A stretch of DNA of 64,000 bases from the NCBI GenBank assembly GCA_034509735.1, contig JACGWO010000011.1, positions 21,560,979 to 21,624,978 on the forward strand, written 5' to 3'. Shown piece by piece: positions 55,801 through 64,000 of this stretch. The translations under genes were made by a program, and so were the position numbers. The stretch is from Sesamum alatum. Taxonomy: Eukaryota > Streptophyta > Magnoliopsida > Lamiales > Pedaliaceae. The stretch's first letter is position 1; each line of letters opens with the position of its first letter. The notes under the pieces were generated by a model. The model saw only the letters and a program-made list of their open reading frames with translations, had not been told where the DNA came from and did not search any database.

Positions 55801-57237
55801 CTAAGAGTTGGATCTTGAACTCTCCAAAACCTTTCTCAGATTATTGTATGTAGACCCACCATCCCTGACGGCCTCTATAGCCAATCCCCTCCATTTCTGA
55901 GCATTTCTCCTAATATCTTTCCCTCTCTCACCGTGCCCCATCACCATATCCAAACACTTCCTCAGTTCTCCTCTTTCCATCACAACTTCCTCATTGATTC
56001 TTGCTCTTACCCCTGTGCCCCATACCTCCTCCACCAGCTTAGCATTTGTTGTCTGATCAGAAAAGCATGGGCAGCAAATTAAAGGGACTCCACAGACCAA
56101 ACTTTCCAAGATCGAGTTCCATCCACAGTGCGTCACGAAACAGCCTATCGAATTATGGCTTAGCACTTCCGTTTGTGAGCACCACGGGACTATGATCCCG
56201 TCCCCGTTATTCAGCTCATTCTCAAGCATTTTCTTCATCTCTTCTTCTTCTTCTTCTTCACTGCCTGATCTGATAACCCACAAAAAGGGTCGTTTGCTTT
56301 CCAATAGTCCATGCAAAATCTCTACCTTTTGCGCTCTATTCATCACCACCAAACTCCCGAATGCAACATAAACCACAGATTTCTCCGGTTTCGAGTCTAG
56401 CCACTGGAAATAGTCTTCATTCTTGCTGAACATGTCCCCCCCGAAGGGTTTATCTGTTGAGTCGGCAGCATTGTAGAAAGCTGACGGGACCAGGGGTCCT
56501 ATTGCGATGACATTCAGCTTGTTGTCAAATGCTTTGACTGCTTCTTGTTCTAGTTCTTCAAAAGTGTTGAGAAAAACCAGGGACTCGTTGTCTTTTTCAA
56601 TTTCTTGTATGTGTTCTAGCATCAAGGGGACCAAGAAAGCATTCATGGGGTTATCAGAAAACAGAAAGGTTGGCAAATCTCCTGAAGAAAACATCGGCAA
56701 ACCCGGTATTTCCAAAGAAGAAAATGACGCAATCCCACCCGCATGGATACCGTCATGGCTGTTAAAAAACCGATGATAAATGGCGAAAGCAGTGGCACAC
56801 TGTATAGCAAGAAAAGCAGAAGGCACGTGCATCTCTCGCGCCACCGCCGCAGCCCAAGGCACAAGGAGCGTGTAGACTAAACACGTAACCGATTGGCCCT
56901 CGTTGACAAACTTCTGGAGAATTTTGGTGAGATTTTCGGAGCCAAACCGCCTGAAATCAGCCATATAGCCCGTGTAGTCACTGCCTGATGGGTTGTTTTC
57001 TTCGTCGTGGCCGTCGGAAAACGATGCGTAGGACAAGCCCGTGAGGATTGGGAGAGACTGTTGGACCCGTCTGAGACCGCGGACGGTGGTGGCGAAAGTA
57101 ACCTTTGCACCGGCACGGGCGAGGTTCTTGGCTAGCTGGAGAGTGGGATTGATATGGCTTTGAATAGGGAAGGATATGATTAGAAAGTGGTGGTGCTTCA
57201 TTGTGGCTTCTTGTTCTTGGATGAAGGGGTCCTTCAC
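55801..57237 (-). CDS. UGT75-like UDP-glucosyltransferase, complete
   Basis: Intronless ORF of 478 residues; family-1 plant UGTs are usually 450-490. The enzyme would transfer glucose from UDP-glucose to a small acceptor in the cytosol. The N-terminus FLIISFPIQSHINPTLQLAK holds the catalytic-type histidine (SHINP). The C-terminal PSPG box is a full 44 residues, from WCSQTEVLSHNSIGCFVTHC through FSDQ, with the HCGWNS core and the closing DQ typical of UDP-glucose users. An acidic SGSEEEEEEEMKK stretch precedes it. The overall pattern resembles the UGT75 family (anthocyanin 5-O-, hormone and carotenoid-derived acceptors), so the acceptor cannot be named. The second methionine (codon 13, at 57201) starts MKHHHFLIISFP and is as likely a start as the first. 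The 3' two-thirds are duplicated at 50689-51656. Confidence 0.9.
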   Translation of the reverse strand: MKDPFIQEQEATMKHHHFLIISFPIQSHINPTLQLAKNLARAGAKVTFATTVRGLRRVQQSLPILTGLSYASFSDGHDEENNPSGSDYTGYMADFRRFGSENLTKILQKFVNEGQSVTCLVYTLLVPWAAAVAREMHVPSAFLAIQCATAFAIYHRFFNSHDGIHAGGIASFSSLEIPGLPMFSSGDLPTFLFSDNPMNAFLVPLMLEHIQEIEKDNESLVFLNTFEELEQEAVKAFDNKLNVIAIGPLVPSAFYNAADSTDKPFGGDMFSKNEDYFQWLDSKPEKSVVYVAFGSLVVMNRAQKVEILHGLLESKRPFLWVIRSGSEEEEEEEMKKMLENELNNGDGIIVPWCSQTEVLSHNSIGCFVTHCGWNSILESLVCGVPLICCPCFSDQTTNAKLVEEVWGTGVRARINEEVVMERGELRKCLDMVMGHGERGKDIRRNAQKWRGLAIEAVRDGGSTYNNLRKVLESSRSNS

Positions 57238-60200
57238 ACTCTTATAGAAATCATCTTTGTGACCAAATTAATGTTATTTTTGCTGTATGTTTGTATTGTA
57301 GTGATTCAGACCATTTCGCTGCCGCCATTATTATACACGATGACGATAAAGTTAAGGGAGATCGACAAGTGAAAACAGAGAAGCGTGCAAAACAGTCTGG
57401 CATCGCGCATCTGTCTCATGAGCATCAGTACTTTCCGAGTGCAATGTAGTTAATAGCTGAGGAACCAAGAAAAATATCCATTATGGTTTTGCTTTTGAAG
57501 TTTTTGTTTTGCTTTGTGGATATAAATGTAGAAAAAAACAAAGATAAATAAATATAATAGAGATATGGTGTATGTTTAGGTTTGGAGATAGTTTAAAATA
57601 GTGTAAAAAATGTGTTGTATATTGAATGACAAAAAACACTATTCATTATTAAATCATGTTCTTTTTTATTGTTTTTATATATATTAAAAAGCATGACGTG
57701 CGATGCACGTGTACAAATATATTTTTAGAAGTAAATATATTTTATATTAGGTTCATGACATTACTCATATTTTTTTCATTGGAACATTAGTATTATACAA
57801 CTATATTTTCTAAAAAAAAGACGATAATAATTATTTAAATTGATAAAAAAACTATTCAATTCTTTTATTTGTAATTCACTTTCTAAATTTAATTGGTACT
57901 ATTAAATAAAAAGATATTCTCAAAATTAAAATTTTGTATTTTCGAATATCACTAATGATGATTTCATTATTATGTATCAAACCAATTAATATGAAAATAT
58001 AAAACAATGATATTCAAAAAATTAATATTAAAATAAAAATAATTAGTCAAAGCTCCTTATCTTGGATAGAAGAAATTCCAATTTAATAAAATAAATTGAT
58101 CAATTTTATTTGTAGATTTTATTATGCCTATTTTCTATTGTTTAATTTTGTTTTATTTTTTGTTACATTTTGTATGTGTGTTGTATGTTTTCTTTTACTA
58201 CTATATTTGAATGTCATTTATTTTTAATTTATTGACACTATTATAAACTAATTATTTATTAACTATTGTTATAAAATTATAATCAAATTGGACCATAGTA
58301 CCAATATTGTATTGTAAGATCCTATAATGTATGTTAATCATATTTCAGTATCAACTTTTTTATATTGTCAAAGCATTATTTACATGCTTTATTAGCTTCT
58401 AAATTTTGAAATATTATTGTATAAAATTTTATTTTTTACCTTTGTAAAAGAAACAATAGATGTAAAAGTAAAACATTCAGGATTATCTAATACTAAAAAA
58501 ATCAAGTGTTAAGGGATTCACTCAATAGTTGAATTTTCATAAGCAATTTTAATTTAATAATATTCTATTCATATATCAAATTTTATTCTCATTAGTACTC
58601 ATGCTTTTTAAAATTTTAAGTTATTTTTATAAATTTATTACTGGAAAATATATATATATATATATATATTAATCTCATTGGCTTATTTATCTATCATTTT
58701 TTTTTTCTAATTTCAACATAATTAACTCAGTTTTTATTTATTATTTTATTGTACTGTGTTTATTCTCAAAATTTATTTATTTTCTCAATATGAAAATGTA
58801 ATTGTAATAATGTGTTTAGTATATAATTATTTTCAAATTTTATACTTTTAATTGTTATTGTGTTAATGTTTACTCATCATTTGACTTTTCTTATTTTCAT
58901 AAAGGGAGATAACATTTTTTTAGCCCGTAACTTAGGTCCTTTCCATTTTAATTTGGTCCATTAATGATTTTTGGATTCTCAATTTCGGTCACGTAAATAT
59001 TAAAAAGTAGCAATTAGGTTCGATAACACCTTTTCCTCTGGATATTCAAAAGAAAATATTATGTGGGCATTAAGTGTATAATAATACAAGATGACCAAAT
59101 GTTACAACTTTTATGCACCCTTTAAAGCATAAGAATAGTTATATATGTCTCGTTAGGACCTAAAATTATGTTAGTTAATTTACCATTCAATAAGATAAGA
59201 TTTTAAATTAAATTATTTATTATATTACTATTTATACTCTTCTTCAATGTTAATGTCTTGGGGGTATAGGGGGAGGGGGACATAGTGTTTTTATCCTATT
59301 ACTTTTGAAATAAAATAAATCAGTTAGCTTTTTTTATTTAAATTTTAATAACACTTCTAATTTAATCAAATTGATTTTTTTATTGTAATTAAAATTTGAT
59401 ACTTATTCATTATTCTATTTTAAAATAAATTTCATTTTAATAAAACTGATTAATTTTTAATAGTGGGTTTTATTGTGTCTATTTGCTAATGTTTGATTTG
59501 TTATATTATGTCTGTGAATATAATATGTTTTCTTTTACAATATTTTGAATGTCGTTGATTTTTAATTTATTGACACTAAATGATTACAAACTAATTATTT
59601 ATTGACTATTATTATAAAAATATAATTTAATTGGACAATATTACCAATATTTTGTATTGTAAGATCGATCCTAATGTTAATTATATTTCAGTATCAACTT
59701 TTAAATATTATCAAACTATTGTTTACATGCTTTATTACATTCTAAATTTTAAAATATTATTGTATAATTTTTTTTTGCCTTTATATTGCAATTTTGAATT
59801 CTAATGTTTTTAGTTTAACTTCTTAATCTTATTTTCATATGCACCGATTGGTATAATATATTTCTTATCCAATAATATATTATGTTACAACTTAATTTTT
59901 TATGTCACATTTGTTGTTGTAATACTTTTTTATTCTATTAATTAATATAAAAAAAATAATATATGTAAAAGTAAAGCATTTAGGATTATTTAATACTAAA
60001 AAAATCAAGTACTAAGATATTCACTCAATAGTTGAATTTTCACAAGCAATTTCAATTTAATAATATCATATCCATATATCAATTTTAGTTTGTAATTAAA
60101 TTTTGATATTTTTTGTTATTATATATATATGTTTAGATTAGTATTTTATATATTATTCATGTTTAGTTTTTTCAAATTTTAATGTGTCATGGTAAATTAA

Positions 60201-60735
60201 AATTTTCTTAATATAATTAAGATTTCTTGTAGCACAGTAATTGTGTTGACATATTATTTGGCATATTAATTTTTTTAGTTGAATATGTTATTAATTCTCC
60301 AAGTAGTTTAGAGCAATTAAAACTCTTAAATATTTTTCTTATAGAATTTTATTTTTTCTATAACTAATTTTGTAATATAATTTTTTGTGAATTTTATTAA
60401 AATTTAATGCGTGACAGATCTGTGTAATTAGGTTCATTCATTATTCACTATTAGAAGCAGGTTATTAAAATTCTATGTAATTGGATTCATTCATAATTCA
60501 CGATTTCGGTTTTTTATCCTAAATTTATATAGAGGAGGTTTAGAAGATTTAGAATTATAAATTGTTAAAAATTTCAAAATCTGTAATATAATAATTAGTA
60601 ATATTTAAATGAGGGTATATTTATCTTTTCACAATGAGGGACAAACAATTTGAGTATTCACACATTTATATAGAGTATAGATATATATATATATATGTAT
60701 GTATTAATATTTATTTGTTAGTGGATGGATTGAAT
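57238..60735. other. AT-rich spacer upstream of the UGT gene
   Basis: The first ~150 bases are of mixed composition and probably hold the UGT promoter and 5' UTR. Beyond 57440 the sequence is strongly AT-rich with no coding region. It contains a short GC-rich palindrome ACGTGCGATGCACGT (about 57687-57701), which resembles a decayed Helitron 3' hairpin but has no CTRR end. It also has (TA)n tracts near 58650 and 60676, and a repeated segment described separately. Confidence 0.55.
58120..60090. repeat. Direct repeat pair in AT-rich spacer (58.12-58.60 and 59.47-60.09 kb)
   Basis: Two copies about 1.35 kb apart share, in the same order, TTTTTAATTTATTGACACTA, TTTCAGTATCAACTTTT, TTTACATGCTTTATTA, AATACTAAAAAAATCAAGT and TTCACTCAATAGTTGAATTT. 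No terminal structure or ORF. It is likely an old non-autonomous element or local duplication. Confidence 0.6.
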
Positions 60736-60744
60736 TATATAATA

Positions 60745-62457
60745 GGAAAAATTTTATTTTTGGTCCCATATCTTTGCATCTTGTTCTCATTTGTTGCATT
60801 TGTCTCACATTTAGGATAAAATTATTTAAAAAGTACAAAAAAAAATTCAAAAATAGAATAATTTTAAAATATTTATAGAAATAGGCAAAGACGGGACTTG
60901 AAGTCCCGTCTTTGGTATAAATAAATAAAAAAAATAACATAATTGATTGAAGACGGGACTCAATCATTCACTTAAAATACATGAATTTCGGCTTGGTCGT
61001 GAGCTCCCCAATTTTTCTTTTTCGTTTTCTTTGTTTAAATTTATTTTTAATTAAATATACAATAATTTTAATTAAAAATTTGAATAATAATTAATTTTAA
61101 TTATATATAATTAATATTAATATTAATTAATTATTAATTAATATTATGTTAAAAAATAAATAATATTATAAAATTAGTGATAATTATAAATTATAATAGT
61201 GACGACTAGTCCCATATGTATGTCGTTAATATTGGTGTCGAGGTCTTTTTTTTTCACCAATCGATTATGTTGTCTCATTTATTTTTTAAACTATGATTAA
61301 CAACTATATTTCTAAATTTTTAATAATTAATAAATATCTGTATTAATTAAAAATAGTCTATAATATTATATTATGTAAAGAAAAAATAATAAAACTATGA
61401 TAAAATTAATTATAATTACAAATTCTAATAATGCTCGCCAATCTCACCAATGCGCCATTGAAATCTCGTTATCACATGCTCTAAAGAAGAAGACTTAGCC
61501 CCAATGCCAGCGGCACAATATTATCAAATTCAGATTATGTTGATTAACAACTACGTTTATCCAATTTTTAATAAAATAAAAAGACATCGACAACTAGTTA
61601 AAAATTTGATAATATAGTTGTTAATTGTAGTTTAAAAAATAAATGTGACAACAGAATCGATTGGTGAAAATAAAAAAGACATCAATACCAATATCCAACG
61701 ACATACACATGGAACTGGTAGGCCACTATTATAATTTATAATTATCACTAATTTTATAATATTTTTTATTTTTTTACACAATGTAATGTTATAAGTCATA
61801 TTTAATTAATAAATATATTTATTAATTATTAATTTTTTTATATTTCTTTAGTAAAAATAATTAACATATTATAAATAATAATTTAAAATTTTAAAATAAT
61901 AATTAATTAATATTAGTATTAATTATATATAATTAAACTTAATTTTATTTAAAATTTTAATTAATAATTAATACATATTTTATTCAAAAATAAATTTAAA
62001 CAAAAAAAAGAATTAAGTGAATGATTGAAGACAGGACGTCAAGTCCCGTCTTCAAATGAATTATGTTTTTTTATTAGATTACAATAAAGACGGGACTTCA
62101 AGTCCCATCTTTGCCTAGTTTTATAAATATTTTAAAATCACCTTATTTTCAAAAAAGATTTATTTTTTTGTATTTTTAAATAATTTTACTTACATTTAGT
62201 CCTATTTGTTCAAAAAAAAAATTCAACTTGGTCCCAAACAATTTTTTCGTCAAATTGTTAATGGAGCCATCAACAGTGGTAGAGTCTTGCCTCAATAGCA
62301 GACTTAACGGCTCCATTAATAATTTGACGGAAAATGCTGTCTGAGACCAAATTTGAGAAAAAAAATTAAATAATGGGACTAAATATGAGACAAATGCAAC
62401 AAATAGGACCAAATTGAAAAAGGCCTTAAGATATGAGACCAAAAAAATAATTTTTCC
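60745..62457. mobile_element. Long foldback MULE-type element, copy 2, with 9-bp target duplication
   Basis: A 1713-bp element with terminal inverted repeats GGAAAAATTTTATTTTTGGT and ACCAAAAAAATAATTTTTCC, flanked by TATATAATA at 60736-60744 and 62458-62466 (exact). The arms continue inward for several hundred bases as reverse complements. The right arm has about 200 extra bases (around 62180-62400) that are missing from the left. Each arm contains short perfect hairpins such as GACGGGACTTGAAGTCCCGTC-type palindromes (about 60893-60913; related ones at 62027-62053 and 62089-62112). Central blocks are shared with the foldback at 34452-35810. No ORF. Confidence 0.75.
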
Positions 62458-62466
62458 TATATAATA

Positions 62467-62989
62467 TATTAGTATATATATGTTTGTATGTAAAATAATA
62501 CTTTGTGGAAAATTGCGTCAAAATCACCCAAAACATCAAGTAAAAATGTTTTGACCATATTTGATTTATTTTCGATCCATCTCAAAAACGAGCTGAAAAC
62601 AAAAACAAACATTGTGATTGTTTCTTGTGAGGACAAGGTTTTGCCGCAACAGCAAAAAAGAAGAGGGCAACATGCTATGCAATTAGTTTTAGCTAGATAT
62701 ATTTGCAGCCGATTGTTTTGGTCACAAACTAGCTAAGGATAGTTGTTTTTTTTTTCAATTATAGTTGCAAAAATAATAACAATCTTATAGAACCGACCAG
62801 CCTATTTTTACACTCAAATTGATGAAATCTGTCTAGGGTACTCCCATAATTCTAACACGTCACTCATTCAAGCTATAAATTTTCATTAAGAGTTAATAAA
62901 TTCAACCTCCACTATTTGATATAGGATAAATGCCCTAACAACATAGGGATGAAAAATAGTTAAAAATAAGATATTGCATTTAAAACAAT
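62467..62989. other. Spacer
   Basis: No recognised gene or repeat; AT-rich sequence between the foldback element and the Copia fragment. Confidence 0.5.
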
Positions 62990-64000
62990 CCATCATATGA
63001 TTTGTTTTTCCCCATTGAACTTGGTTATAGGATCTCTAATTTTCGGTTGGGTTTCTTCATACATGACTTATGATTGTATGAGTTTTAACCCCACCTCTCT
63101 CGATGTGCTCCAGACCCTTTTTCTTGCCAAGACCTTGGTTAATGGATCTGCAAGATTTATAACAAGATTTAACATAATCAATATTAATATTATCACTTAT
63201 CAAGTATGATCTCACACTGCTATATTTTTGTCTATGGATATGAATTTAACGTTATAATAACGGTTGTGTACTCTAGCAATTGCACAATGAATTAAAATTC
63301 ATCTAATTTGAGAAGTCATGAACAAGTGCTTCTTCTATCAATTAGATCCTTTTTATCCAGAGAAAAAAGTAGCGAGGGACCTTACACTCATTATGCCTAG
63401 CATTTAATGTACTAGAATCGCGATTTTTTGGTTCAACTTTATCCAAGTTTTGCAGAGAAAGCAACCCCATTTTTCACATTAATTGGTTGACCAACAGTAT
63501 CTCGACCTTTAACTACCAAAGCAGTATAAATATTAGGCATCTTGCCTAGCGAAGTCTTTTGAGAAAAGAAAAGGAACTGGCTGAAGAACGAATGCCTTCT
63601 CAGCAGGAGGGAAAGGAATTGATTTTCAAAATAAGGGATTTGAATAATGAATCTCTATACCAATATGCTTCCTCACTAGTTGAAGTTAAAGCAATAAGCA
63701 CAACCTCCATAGTATAGTTAGCAATAATTGCTTGCTTTCTAAACTTCAATGGAATCACCATTCAAAATAAAAATACACCAGTCGTAGAACATGAATCACT
63801 TGATAAGGTGTTCCATTTTGCATCAGAAAATCCTTCAAGTACAATTGGACATTTTTTTTACCAAGTAAATATCTCATAACTCTTTTTATGGCATGCCAAT
63901 GTTCAACACTTGGTTTGCTTGTAAACCTACTAACTACTCCTACAACATAGGCAATATCCGGCAGAGTGCAATTAGTTGCAAATCTCAAGCTTCAATTAAA
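62990..64000 (-). pseudogene. Copia retrotransposon fragment (end of RT and RNase H), runs off the window
   Basis: Minus-strand Copia C-terminal pol. TLPDIAYVVGVVSRFTSKPS and HWHAIKRVMRYLLGKKNVQL (63988-63755) are the end of RT. RKQAIIANYTMEVVLIALTS and [11 protein letters not shown] (about 63750-63620) are the RNase H segment. LADPLTKVLARKRVW (about 63150-63105) and KPIRDPI-like residues to about 63000 are the polyprotein tail. Frameshifts and stops are present. The rest of the element lies beyond the right edge. Confidence 0.8.

Larger units (their letters stand above)
51657..56763. repeat. Tandem duplication, copy 2
   Basis: Second copy of the 5.1-kb unit, differing from copy 1 chiefly by single-base insertions and deletions, often in homopolymers, with few substitutions (e.g. 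AATCGAGGATG against AATCGAGTATG). It ends inside the complete UGT gene, where sequence unique to that gene continues (GTTAAAAAACCGATG). Confidence 0.88.

Noticed and set aside
57687..57701. Palindrome ACGTGCGATGCACGT as a Helitron end
   Set aside because: No CTRR within the expected distance on either strand; at most a decayed terminus.

Overview
This window looks like nuclear DNA from a flowering plant, most likely a eudicot. It contains an intronless polyamine oxidase, a seven-exon TM9/TMN gene with GT-AG introns, UGT75-type glucosyltransferases, and plant lineages of Copia, Ty3/gypsy (Tat type), L1-type LINE, Helitron and MITE elements. No bacterial operon, CRISPR array, rRNA or convincing tRNA was seen. 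Only three host gene loci are present, all on the minus strand; the rest is transposon-derived or AT-rich spacer.

Layout. (1) 0.4-2.0 kb: intact PAO5-like polyamine oxidase. A frameshifted second copy lies at 15.1-16.7 kb in the same orientation. (2) 2.4-7.6 kb: minus-strand Tat-lineage gypsy element with a 3' LTR, polypurine tract, a plus-strand (antisense) ORF region, quasi-tandem repeats, and pol with two RNase H domains and integrase. (3) 7.7-11.9 kb: decayed plus-strand Copia element with its 3' LTR. (4) 12-21.4 kb: a field of small inverted-repeat elements, several with perfect 9-bp target duplications (MULE-type MITEs), plus two related hAT-like elements. (5) 22.3-27.3 kb: plus-strand LINE carrying two later insertions with visible target duplications. 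(6) 28.3-31.7 kb: TMN7-like nonaspanin gene with a Harbinger-type MITE in intron 1. (7) 32.7-34.4 kb: a second Tat-like 3' LTR with an antisense ORF remnant. (8) 34.4-35.8 kb: a long foldback element. (9) 35.8-39.6 kb: GC-rich leader, tRNA-iMet primer-binding site and probable LTR of a minus-strand, apparently non-coding LTR element. (10) 39.6-43.5 kb: truncated LINE, Helitron 3' end, intact MITE, LTR fragment and a short tandem repeat. (11) 43.5-57.2 kb: full-length minus-strand LINE with its target duplication, then a 5.1-kb direct tandem duplication that yields one truncated and one complete UGT75-like gene. (12) 57.3-64 kb: AT-rich spacer with a repeated segment, a 1.7-kb foldback element with a 9-bp target duplication, and the end of a minus-strand Copia element running off the window.

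The host genes do not form a pathway: polyamine catabolism, endomembrane trafficking and small-molecule glucosylation. The value of the window lies in the readable history of insertions and duplications. The two 5.1-kb copies differ mainly by single-base, often homopolymer, indels, so part of that structure may reflect assembly or consensus error. I did not find a new multi-gene system. The strongest unusual signals are the MULE-MITE set with shared termini, the foldback elements with nested perfect hairpins, and the antisense ORF of the Tat element.
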